Positions 18,779 to 27,649 of a stretch of 64,000 nt of DNA are shown here, piece after piece. The translations under genes were made by a program, and so were the position numbers. Where the stretch lies: contig JACDEI010000020.1 in NCBI GenBank assembly GCA_013816485.1, positions 1 to 64,000 on the forward strand. The letters run 5' to 3'. The first letter of the stretch is position 1, and the number at the start of each line of letters is the position of its first letter. This DNA is from Planctomycetota bacterium. GTDB taxonomy: Bacteria > Planctomycetota > UBA11346. The notes under the pieces are model-generated. The model had not been told where the DNA came from. It did not search any database and saw only the letters and a program-made list of their open reading frames with translations.

Positions 18779-18810
18779 AAGAACCCCGCGAGCTGGCTCG
18801 CGGGGTTCTT
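18779..18810. terminator. Intrinsic terminator-like hairpin between convergent genes
   Basis: AAGAACCCCGCGAG-CTGG-CTCGCGGGGTTCTT. Confidence 0.7.
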
Positions 18811-18876
18811 CGTTGTTCCAGAGAAGCGCCACACCCACCCGCAGCGCGAAGCGCGCCGCCGGATGAGGTGTTCAGG

Positions 18877-19302
18877 TCAGCCGCTACGCGATGACCCACC
18901 CATCGCTGCGGCGATGGCGACCATCACGATGACCAGCACGATCAGGCCAATGAAGATGCCGGCGACCACCTTGCCGATGGTGTCGAGCTTCTTGGTGTAG
19001 CGGTAACCTTCCGGCGCCGCCAAACACAGCAGGCCGACCCAGATGTTGGCGATCGGCACGAAGATCAGCAGGCCCAAGGCCGGATGGTAGCCGACATTTT
19101 TCATGCGATAGCAGGCCAGCACCGGGCTGACAACCAAGTTGAGGATCCCCAGGATCGGAATGAAGGCGAGCACCACCATGCCGAGCCATCCGAAGAAGTA
19201 GTGCTGGCGCGTCAGGCCACCGAGATTGCCTAGGGCAACTTCGGCCTTGGCCGCGATGATCGGGGCTTGGGAAGGTGCATAGGGATTGGCGGTTTCAGTC
19301 AT
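18877..19302 (-). CDS. Small membrane protein of unknown function
   Basis: MTETANPYAPSQAPIIAAKAEVALGNLGGLTRQHYFFGWLGMVVLAFIPILGILN; start at ATG 19302. Confidence 0.7.
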   Translation of the reverse strand: MTETANPYAPSQAPIIAAKAEVALGNLGGLTRQHYFFGWLGMVVLAFIPILGILNLVVSPVLACYRMKNVGYHPALGLLIFVPIANIWVGLLCLAAPEGYRYTKKLDTIGKVVAGIFIGLIVLVIVMVAIAAAMGGSSRSG

Positions 19303-19371
19303 CGGTGGTCCATTGTTTGGTGGGTGGAAAGACGGGCGGGATGATGGCAATTCCGTTGCGGTTGCAACCAC

Positions 19372-19683
19372 GTGACCATTGCAGCTGTCCGGGCACCGAG
19401 TTGCGCGGATATACAGGCATGGTCCACCGATCCCGAGATCGATGCCGAAGCCGCCATCACCGCCGCGATCGCGGAGGCGGAATGGGAGATCCGCAAAAAG
19501 GCGCTGTGGTATTTCGCGCTCGGCTTGCTGGTCGCGCTCATCTGCCCGGCTGGCGCGCTGCTGACCGGATACCTCAGCGCAAAACTCGGCGCGCTGTCGG
19601 TCGTCGGTGCCGCCGTGTCGCTGTATGGCCTGTTGCAGATGCTCTTTGCCGTCGGCCACACGGTGGACACGGCATCAGACTAG
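19372..19683 (+). CDS. Small membrane protein of unknown function
   Basis: 103-aa ORF with two hydrophobic segments (KKALWYFALGLLVALICPAGALLTGYLSAKLGALSVVGAAVSLYGLLQMLFAV). Confidence 0.5.
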   Translation: MTIAAVRAPSCADIQAWSTDPEIDAEAAITAAIAEAEWEIRKKALWYFALGLLVALICPAGALLTGYLSAKLGALSVVGAAVSLYGLLQMLFAVGHTVDTASD

Positions 19684-19689
19684 GACCGC

Positions 19690-22600
19690 TTACTTCGCGT
19701 CTTTCCACTTCTCCCATCCGGGGATCGGATGGTCCTTCATCAGTTCATCGACCATCCAGAAGTTCGAGCGGTTTTCGGTGGCCTTGCGCACCTTCTGCAC
19801 GGCATCGGGCGTAATCGGGTCGAAGTCGTTGCCGAAGGATTGACGCACGTAGGTCAGCACCGCGGCCATTTCCTGGTCGTTGAGCATCGGACCGAAGCCC
19901 ATCATCGGCGGCACGCCCTTGGTCGGGTCGAAGCGTTTGCCGTCGACTTCGAGCGGACCCCACAGGCCCTTGAGCGCGATCTTGATCAGGCGTTCGTCGC
20001 TGCCGGCGATCCACTCCTTGCTGGTGAGCGGCGGGTAGATGTTCGGCAGGCCTTGGCCATTCGCCTGGTGACAGGTGATGCAATGGGCGTCGCGGCTGAA
20101 GATCGTCTTGCCCTGTTCGTAGACCTTCTGCTGCGCGTCGTCGAGTTTGCGCGTGGGACCATACTTCTTGTCCTCCTCGCTGGGCGGTGCCTGGCCGAGC
20201 TTGAACTTGCCAGCGAGGTAGTCGGTGGCCTTGGGATTGCCCGCCAGCTTGCCGGCGTCGTTCAGCGCCTTGACCTCATCAGCGAGCGTGGTCTTGAGCA
20301 CCTGATCGGTGGCCGGGGACATCCATTTGTCGAGCGAGTTGCGCAGCGCTTCGAGCGCGATGCGTGCACCGTCCTCATTGTTCATCCATGAGGCCGCGAC
20401 GATCGCCGACAGGCGCACGCGCGGATGCGGATCATTGGCGGCCGCCATCAGCAGCGCGGTGGCATCCTTCACTTTGCGGAAGTCGTGGCGCAGGACCTCG
20501 ATCGCGGCGGCACGCGCCTGGTGGGCCTTGCTCGACAGGCACTGCATCAGCAGGTCATGGTCGATGGCGTTCTGGCGCCAGGACACCCACAGACCTTCCA
20601 GCACATGACGATCATAGGACGGATCGTTACGGTCCAGGCCGGCCACCCACTTCTTCACCGCTGGCAGGACTTTATCCGCCGGATGGGCGGCGAGTTCGCG
20701 CCGGCTGCGGTAGCGCGTGCGGTATTCCGGCTGCTTCAGGTTGTCGAGCAGTTCCGGTATCGCTGCACCAGCAACCTTCGCCGGGGTCACTAATGGACGC
20801 GCGGGATAGGTGATGCGGTAGATGCGTCCATGCACGGTGTCGCGATTCGGATCGCGGATGTTGTGCTGCATGTGGCCGATCAACGGGTTGTACCAGTCGA
20901 TGAAGTAGAGCGAGCCGTCCGGTGCGAACTCCAGGTCCACCGGGCGGAAGTTCGGATCGCTCGATGACACCAGATCGCCGACGTTCTTGCCGCTGAAGCC
21001 GGCGCCGTCCTCTTCCACCTTGTAGGCGGTGGTACCCAGGAAACCGATGCAGTTGTTCTGCATGAAGTAGCCCTGCCACTCGTCTGGGAAATGGCGTGAC
21101 GCGACCCATTCGGCACCTGAGGTCGGACGCGAACGCTTGGGTGCGTATTCACCTACCTTCGGCACTTCCAAGCCATGCGGAAGTTTGGTCGACACCGCGA
21201 GCGCCCACCAGTTCTGGCCCGACGACGCATCGTTGATGAAGCCCTGGCCCCATTCGTCGAACGACACACCCCACGGATTGTTGTAGTCGCACTGGCTGTA
21301 GCGATCGAGGCGCCAGTTCTTCGGATTGAAACGCCACACGCCGCCGTCGCTCATGCGCTCGGGGCCGTAGGGCGTCTCGACCTGCGAGTGCAGGAAACGT
21401 CCTTCTGAGAGGTAGAACGAACCGGAAGCATCAGCGGTGTAACCGTGGATCGCGTGGTGGGTGTCGTGGGTATCGAAACCCGATAGCAGGATCTCCATGC
21501 GATCGGCTTTGTCGTCCTTGTTGTCATCGATGAGCAGGCAGAGGTGCGGTTCCTGCGAGAGGTAGACCCCTTCCGGCGCCAGTTCGAAACCGATCGGCAG
21601 GTTCAGCTTGTCGGCGAACACCGTCTGCTTGTCGGCCTTGCCGTCACCGTTGGTGTCTTCGAGGATCAGCAGCTTGTCGTTGGGCAGGTCGCTGCCCGGC
21701 TTGTAGTGCGGATAGGCCGGCGTCACCGCGACCCACAGACGGCCCTTGTTGTCGAAGGACATCTGCACCGGCTTCTGGAGATCGGGGAACTCCTTCTCAC
21801 TGGCGAAGAGTTCAACTTTGAAACCTTCCTTCACGGTCATCTTGCTGATCGCAGCGTTGCCATCGAGGAACTCGATCGGGCGGTTGAAGTTGGTCGGCAC
21901 CGGCGTCAGTGGACGGGTCTTGTCGTCGGCCACCGGCGGCAGCGAGACGGGATTCTTCGGCTGGGGACCGGTCACCACCGGCGTCACCGGCTTGGCCGCT
22001 GCGACAGCGGTGCCGCTGGAGATCTGCCAGATGCGCTCATCGCGGATGCGGGTCATCTGCCGCATCTTCTCGATCTCTTCCGGGTAGTTGAAGTTGCCGA
22101 ACGGTTTCCAGCGCTGGCCCCAGACGTGCACGCCGTTGAGCATGCGGTAGTCGTTGACCCAGAAGTAGTCCTTGTCCTGCACCGCACCGCGCAGCACGGA
22201 CGCCGGTGCCTTCGACTGCACGGCACCAGTGCCATAGAGGCCGTCGATGATCAGCGGCGCAAGCTTGGCGTAGCCGGCATCCGACAGGTGGCAGCCATTG
22301 ATGGTGAGCTTGGAAGCTGTCGCCGCTTTCGCTGAGGCGGCGAACAGGGCTTTGGTCGGCGTGAATAGGTCGAGCGCACCGACCTGCTTGGCCTTGGCGA
22401 CGTCGAGGACGGCCTGTGCATAGGCTGCGAGACGTTCATTCTCCTCGCGGCCGGTGGGCAGGTCGTAGGCGTCACTGCGGTCCTCGTAAGCGATCGGCGT
22501 GGCCAGCACCAGGCGGGCAACGCTCTTGCCGTTGTACATCAGCGAGCGGGTGTGGTCGATGAAAGCGGCGAGCTCGGCCTTGAAGTTTTCCAGGTTGGCC

Positions 22601-24075
22601 GCGCCACCGAAGGATTCGTTGTAGCCGAAAAACGCTACGATGGTGTCGGCCTTGAACTCGGTCAGCCACTCATCCGGGTAAGGATAGTGGCCGATGCCGA
22701 AATGTTTGGTCAGGCCGGGATTGAACTTCTCCGCGCCTGGGAAAGCCCACTGCGACTTGCGCGCCGAATGGGGACGGAAGCCGGCGGTATCCGCCGGGTT
22801 GCACATGTTGCGAAAGGTCAGCTTCGATGCCGGGAAACGCTGGTGTAGCAACGTTTCGATATGGCCGAAGTTGAGATCGCGTTCGCCCAGCGAGTTGCCG
22901 ATCAAGATGATCTTCTCCCCCTCGGTCGGCTTGTACGGCAGCGACACGGCCTCTGGCGGAGTCGTGGCCTTCACCGGCTGCGGGTACTTCGGCGGCTCGT
23001 TCAGGCCAGCCTGCGGCTTGTCATCCTTCTTCTCGTTCTGCGCACCACCTGGTGCTGGTGGCGGCGGCAGCGGCTTGCCAAGACCGAGTTCCTCGACCTT
23101 GAAGTTCTTCCGCTCGGTTTTGAAGCCGTAGAAGCTCGGGTGGTAGGGATCGACGTAGGTCACATCGGCCTTCGCCGGCACGTCCATCTTCAGGCCCCAG
23201 AACACCGAGTTCACGATCAACCGGCGCAGACCTTCGCTCTGCAGATCGGTCGCCGCGCCCATGGTGGTGGTGACGATGCGGTTGACGTTGCCGTTCTCGT
23301 TCTTGCGTTCACGCGTCCACACGACCGGTTGCATCGGATCGTTCTTCTTGCCCTCGACCGGCTTGCTGTCCGGCTTGAGCGAATCGGTCACCTGACCGCG
23401 CATCAGGATGGTGGCATCGGCGGGTGCAGTGGCGGTGTAGACATCGCTGTCAGCGAACACGTCGGTGACGCCGTTCAGGATCGCGTGGGCCTTGTTGGCT
23501 TCTTCGATGATGCCGCGGCAACCTTCCTTGGCGTGCGCGCCGTGGTGCGCGACCCAGGTCTCGCCCAGCACCTGTTTGCCGAAGCCGCCCTTCCAGCCCT
23601 CGACGTTGCCATTCCACGTCCACTTGTGGTACGGGTGGTTCTTGTCGCCGAAGTCGAAGGCGTGGGTCGAGGTGCGCAGGGCTATGATCGGCACACCGCG
23701 CAGGTAGGCGGCCTCGAACTTCTGCATCGCTTCGGGGTTCCACGAGCGAAAGCGCAGCAGCATGATGATGGCGTCGGCACGTTCGACCGCGCCGCTGTTC
23801 GACAGCAGGCCATGGTCGCCAGGTTTGCTCACGCCATCGGCCGAGGCCGAGAACGACACCGTGCAGTCGAAGCCCAGCCGCTGGCTGAGGATCTTGGCCA
23901 ACATCGGCAGGCCTTCTTCGCTGCGGTACTCGTCGTCACCGGCGATCAGGGCGATCTTCTTGCCTTTGCCGGGACCTTCCTTTCCTGGGAAGTCGAGCGA
24001 GTCCTGGGCTTGGGCGGTGCCAAGGGCCAGCGCTGCGCAGAGGGCGAGCGGGAAGAGATGTGGGGTCGAGCGCAT
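19690..24075 (-). CDS. Multidomain secreted protein: ThuA-like, SGNH/GDSL hydrolase-like, PVC-type membrane-bound dehydrogenase beta-propeller, HEAT-like repeats, cytochrome c
   Basis: Signal peptide MRSTPHLFPLALCAALALGTAQA; KIALIAGDDEYRSEEGLPMLAKIL (ThuA); ILIGNSLGERDLNFGHIETLL (SGNH); FDNKGRLWVAVTPAYPHYKPGSDLPNDKLLILEDTNGDGKAD (PVC dehydrogenase); AHCITCHQANGQGLPNIYPPL (haem c). Confidence 0.9.
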   Translation of the reverse strand: MRSTPHLFPLALCAALALGTAQAQDSLDFPGKEGPGKGKKIALIAGDDEYRSEEGLPMLAKILSQRLGFDCTVSFSASADGVSKPGDHGLLSNSGAVERADAIIMLLRFRSWNPEAMQKFEAAYLRGVPIIALRTSTHAFDFGDKNHPYHKWTWNGNVEGWKGGFGKQVLGETWVAHHGAHAKEGCRGIIEEANKAHAILNGVTDVFADSDVYTATAPADATILMRGQVTDSLKPDSKPVEGKKNDPMQPVVWTRERKNENGNVNRIVTTTMGAATDLQSEGLRRLIVNSVFWGLKMDVPAKADVTYVDPYHPSFYGFKTERKNFKVEELGLGKPLPPPPAPGGAQNEKKDDKPQAGLNEPPKYPQPVKATTPPEAVSLPYKPTEGEKIILIGNSLGERDLNFGHIETLLHQRFPASKLTFRNMCNPADTAGFRPHSARKSQWAFPGAEKFNPGLTKHFGIGHYPYPDEWLTEFKADTIVAFFGYNESFGGAANLENFKAELAAFIDHTRSLMYNGKSVARLVLATPIAYEDRSDAYDLPTGREENERLAAYAQAVLDVAKAKQVGALDLFTPTKALFAASAKAATASKLTINGCHLSDAGYAKLAPLIIDGLYGTGAVQSKAPASVLRGAVQDKDYFWVNDYRMLNGVHVWGQRWKPFGNFNYPEEIEKMRQMTRIRDERIWQISSGTAVAAAKPVTPVVTGPQPKNPVSLPPVADDKTRPLTPVPTNFNRPIEFLDGNAAISKMTVKEGFKVELFASEKEFPDLQKPVQMSFDNKGRLWVAVTPAYPHYKPGSDLPNDKLLILEDTNGDGKADKQTVFADKLNLPIGFELAPEGVYLSQEPHLCLLIDDNKDDKADRMEILLSGFDTHDTHHAIHGYTADASGSFYLSEGRFLHSQVETPYGPERMSDGGVWRFNPKNWRLDRYSQCDYNNPWGVSFDEWGQGFINDASSGQNWWALAVSTKLPHGLEVPKVGEYAPKRSRPTSGAEWVASRHFPDEWQGYFMQNNCIGFLGTTAYKVEEDGAGFSGKNVGDLVSSSDPNFRPVDLEFAPDGSLYFIDWYNPLIGHMQHNIRDPNRDTVHGRIYRITYPARPLVTPAKVAGAAIPELLDNLKQPEYRTRYRSRRELAAHPADKVLPAVKKWVAGLDRNDPSYDRHVLEGLWVSWRQNAIDHDLLMQCLSSKAHQARAAAIEVLRHDFRKVKDATALLMAAANDPHPRVRLSAIVAASWMNNEDGARIALEALRNSLDKWMSPATDQVLKTTLADEVKALNDAGKLAGNPKATDYLAGKFKLGQAPPSEEDKKYGPTRKLDDAQQKVYEQGKTIFSRDAHCITCHQANGQGLPNIYPPLTSKEWIAGSDERLIKIALKGLWGPLEVDGKRFDPTKGVPPMMGFGPMLNDQEMAAVLTYVRQSFGNDFDPITPDAVQKVRKATENRSNFWMVDELMKDHPIPGWEKWKDAK

Positions 24076-24390
24076 AGGATCTCCAGTGGTCAGACCAGTG
24101 ATACGGTAGGGTCGGCGTGGCATTTCAAAGCTTTTGCCAACGCCAAGTCAATGCCGCGTCCGCGCTGTGTCGCATCGACAATTTTTCCCGCACGGACTGA
24201 GACACGACATGCGTGCCGATCATGGCTGCGCATGCGGAGCGCGGCATGCCGAGAACTGGCTGGCACCTGTCGATTCCTGACCGGTGAGAGCGGTGAAACC
24301 CTTCAGGGGAGTAGGAGTAAAAATCTCTTACACTGAAAGTGCATTGAACCTCCCACTGCGCGTCCAGCATCCCGCTCCACCGGAGACCCC

Positions 24391-24900
24391 ATGTACACCA
24401 AAGCCGCGTTCCTCAAAAGCATCGCCCTCGAAGCCAAGATCATCAAACACCTGGTCACGCAGATTCCCACGGGACAGGCCGACTGGCGCATGACGCCACC
24501 GCAGCGTTCGACCATCGAACTGATCCGCTTCCTCAGCTTCATGCCGTACGCGTCCGTCGAGTTCGCGCTGACGCAGGGATGGGACAAGTGGGAAGGCCAC
24601 GAAACCCGGGCCAAGGACCTGCAGTCCGCCGACTTCCCCAAGGCGATGGACAAGCAAATCAAGGGCATCACCAAGTTGCTGGCCAAACTCAACGACGGCG
24701 CGTTGAAGCGTAAGACCACCAAACACTGGAACGGCACCAAGATGACCCTCGGCGACGCGCTGGTGGCGATGGTGCTGAGCACCATGGTCGCCTACCGCAT
24801 GCAGTTGTTCCTCCAGGTGAAGGCCAGCGGCGCGCCGCAGTTGACCTCCAGCGATTGCTGGCAGGGCAAGGCGGCGAAGGCGAAACCGGCGAGCGCCTGA
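24391..24900 (+). CDS. DinB/DUF1993-like helical-bundle protein
   Basis: YTKAAFLKSIALEAKIIKHLVTQIPTGQADWRMTPPQRSTIELIRFLSFMP. Confidence 0.6.
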   Translation: MYTKAAFLKSIALEAKIIKHLVTQIPTGQADWRMTPPQRSTIELIRFLSFMPYASVEFALTQGWDKWEGHETRAKDLQSADFPKAMDKQIKGITKLLAKLNDGALKRKTTKHWNGTKMTLGDALVAMVLSTMVAYRMQLFLQVKASGAPQLTSSDCWQGKAAKAKPASA

Positions 24901-25069
24901 ACCCCGCGCGAGGAATCGCTGAAAATACCGACCCATCGGCCGTCATGCGGACGGCCTGGTCGGTGTCCGGATGATCCAGAACCACGTCCATCCGGGGTGA
25001 AGTCCTTGCAGTTGTTGCCAGGCCCCGGATCCATCACCTAGTTCGTATTTTCGAACTGGGGCAAACATC

Positions 25070-27550
25070 ATGGGCATGGGCACGCGGATCGTCATTACTG
25101 GTCTGGTTATCGGCGGCTTCGTCGTCGTCGGGGGCCTCATCGGCGACGTCATGGGCCGTGCGTTCCAGCGCGCGTCGACGCCAATGCCGACGCACATCCT
25201 GCCAAAGGAACAAGGCGCCGACGTGGAAGTTGCCCGGCGGGCTAAACTCGATCAGACCGTCTTCGCCAAAGAGATGGAAGCCCAACGCCACGAAGGCTGG
25301 TTCTACCGTCACTGGGACCTAGCGCGGGCGAAGAAACATGCATTCGATTGGCTGGGCACCCTGTCGTTCAACCAGCTGCGCCTGGGCGCTCCGACCAGCA
25401 ACGAAACTCACGACTGGGGCGTCACGCTGACCAAGTGGGCGGGCAAGCCAGAACACCCGACGCTTGATGCCGCCGGATGGAAGGCCGCGTTGGCGACGTG
25501 GCAGGCCGCCGGATTCCAAGTGGTGGAAAGTGAATGGCACCAACCGTTGTTCGATTACCTCCCTGACGGACAGGCGTACTCGCTCATCAACTTCATCATC
25601 CACGCCATCAACACCACCGATCAGCGCCGCATCGTGATCAAAGGACAGCTCAAGGTGAGTTGGCGCGAGCCCGCCGTGAAAGAACCAACGCCCTCGGCCA
25701 GTGGCGAAAAACCATCGGCGGAATCCACCCTGCGCCCGCCACCCTTCGGCAATGGCCGCTCGGTCCAGCCCGAGGCCACTACGACCACCAAGCCCGCGTT
25801 CGTCTTCACGGATTCTCGACCACTTCCTGAGCCGGACGAGGTGACGGTCGTGGACCTGTCGGTGGTCGAGCGCACCGGCGAACCGGCATTCGTCGAGGTC
25901 ACCAAGGCCGGCAGCAACGCGGTCGACATGACCGGCCCCTACGCCTTTCTGCACCCGACCCTGGTCTACGATCTCGATCGCGACGGTCTGCCAGAGATCG
26001 TCATTCCCTCGGACAACCAGATCTTCCGCAACCGTGGTGGCATGAAGTTCGATGCCGAACCGCTGTGCCCGGAAAAACTCGAGGTCGAGACCGGCGTGCT
26101 CGGCGATTTCAATGGCGATGGTCTCGTCGATCTGCTGGTGGTCGATCGCCACCGCCTGAAACTGCTTGCTGGACTCCCTGGCGGGAAATTCTCGCCCTCG
26201 GCAGAAGTCGCCAACCTGCCGGCGATCGATGTCGGCCAATCGCTCACCGCCGCTGACATCGATGGCGATGGTGATCTCGATGCGCTGTTGTCGCAGTACC
26301 TCGAACCGTACCGCGACGGACAGTTCCCGACCCCCTACTACGACTCCAACGACGGCTACCCGCTCTACCTGCTGCAGAACGACGGCAAAGGCCGCTTCAC
26401 CGACATCACCGTTGGCTCAGGTCTGGAGGCCAAACGCCACCGTCGTGTGTCCGTCGCGTCATTTGTCGATCTCAACGAGGACGGCTTGCCCGATCTGGTC
26501 CTGACCTGCGACTTCGCCGGCCACGATCTGTTCATGAACACTGGCAAAGGCGGCTTCAAGGACGTCACCAACGAGTGGATCGATGACCACCACAACTTCG
26601 GCATGGGCCACACCTTTGCCGACTGGGATGGCGATGGCCACCTCGACATGTACCTCATCGGCATGAGTTCGACGACCGCACGGCGCCTGACCGCGATGAA
26701 GGCCGGGCTCGATGATTTCCCTGAACACCAGACCAAACGCCCGCTGATGGGCTACGGCAACCGCATGTTCCTCGGGCAGGGCAAGGGCAAGCCGTTCAAG
26801 AAGGCGCCGTGGCAGGAACAGATCAACCGCACCGGTTGGTCGTGGGGCGGCGTGACGCCCGACGTCGATCTCGACGGCGATCCCGACCTCTACGTCACCA
26901 ACGGCTTTGTCAGCGCCGAAAGCTGCCAGGACTACTGCACCAGCTTCTGGCGTCACGACATCTACACCGGCACCTCGACGCCTAATCCTGGGCTCAACCT
27001 GTTCTTCAAACGCGACACCGATTTCCGCAAGGTCTCGTGGAACGGGTTCGAACACAATGTGCTGTTCCTCAACGAAGTCGCTCCGGACGGCAGCCGGCGT
27101 TTCATCAACATCGCCCACCTGATGGGCATGGCCCACGAGTACGACGCGCGCGCGGTGGTCGCAGCCGATCTCGACAACGACGGCCTGCCCGACCTGGTGA
27201 TCGAGGAGCGCAACAACCTCAGCGCGAAACGCTTCCTGCACGTCTACCGCAACCAATGGCCAACCAAGCACCATTGGGTCGGCCTGCGCCTGGAGGAATC
27301 CGCCGGCGGCGCGCCGTTGCCGACCGCGCAGATCACCGTCAGCGCGGGTGGCGTGAAACGCATGGGCGTGGTGGTGAACGGTGACTCGTTCTTGTGCCAA
27401 CATCCTCCGGCCTACCACACCGGCCTGGGCGCGACTGAAAGCGTCGATTGGATCGAGGTGCGCTGGGGTGATGGACAGGTCACGCGGATCGACAAACCGG
27501 CGGTGGATCAGTGGCACCGCGTCAGTGCGCCGGCGTTCAAGCCACGTTGA
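25070..27550 (+). CDS. FG-GAP/VCBS repeat protein with ASPIC/UnbV C-terminal domain (CRTAC1 family)
   Basis: Repeated calcium-binding motifs (DFNGDGLVDLLVVD, DIDGDGDLDALLSQ, DLNEDGLPDLVLT, DLDNDGLPDLVIE); C-terminal HWVGLRLEESAGGAPLPTAQITVSAGGVKR...VDWIEVRWGDGQV. Confidence 0.87.
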   Translation: MGMGTRIVITGLVIGGFVVVGGLIGDVMGRAFQRASTPMPTHILPKEQGADVEVARRAKLDQTVFAKEMEAQRHEGWFYRHWDLARAKKHAFDWLGTLSFNQLRLGAPTSNETHDWGVTLTKWAGKPEHPTLDAAGWKAALATWQAAGFQVVESEWHQPLFDYLPDGQAYSLINFIIHAINTTDQRRIVIKGQLKVSWREPAVKEPTPSASGEKPSAESTLRPPPFGNGRSVQPEATTTTKPAFVFTDSRPLPEPDEVTVVDLSVVERTGEPAFVEVTKAGSNAVDMTGPYAFLHPTLVYDLDRDGLPEIVIPSDNQIFRNRGGMKFDAEPLCPEKLEVETGVLGDFNGDGLVDLLVVDRHRLKLLAGLPGGKFSPSAEVANLPAIDVGQSLTAADIDGDGDLDALLSQYLEPYRDGQFPTPYYDSNDGYPLYLLQNDGKGRFTDITVGSGLEAKRHRRVSVASFVDLNEDGLPDLVLTCDFAGHDLFMNTGKGGFKDVTNEWIDDHHNFGMGHTFADWDGDGHLDMYLIGMSSTTARRLTAMKAGLDDFPEHQTKRPLMGYGNRMFLGQGKGKPFKKAPWQEQINRTGWSWGGVTPDVDLDGDPDLYVTNGFVSAESCQDYCTSFWRHDIYTGTSTPNPGLNLFFKRDTDFRKVSWNGFEHNVLFLNEVAPDGSRRFINIAHLMGMAHEYDARAVVAADLDNDGLPDLVIEERNNLSAKRFLHVYRNQWPTKHHWVGLRLEESAGGAPLPTAQITVSAGGVKRMGVVVNGDSFLCQHPPAYHTGLGATESVDWIEVRWGDGQVTRIDKPAVDQWHRVSAPAFKPR

Positions 27551-27649
27551 GCATCCCGCGTGTGCAAGACAGAGCGTCGGGTTCGGTCAAGAGCGCTGGC
27601 AGCGCTTCTACGCCTGCGGGGTATGGATAGGGCCGCCCAGGGATATGCC

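Noticed and set aside
22861-24336. 491-aa plus ORF opposite the ThuA/dehydrogenase fusion
   Set aside because: Antisense to a well-supported gene; composition typical of shadow ORFs.
26459-27517. 352-aa minus ORF opposite the FG-GAP/ASPIC gene
   Set aside because: Shadow ORF; the plus strand has clear repeated calcium-binding motifs.
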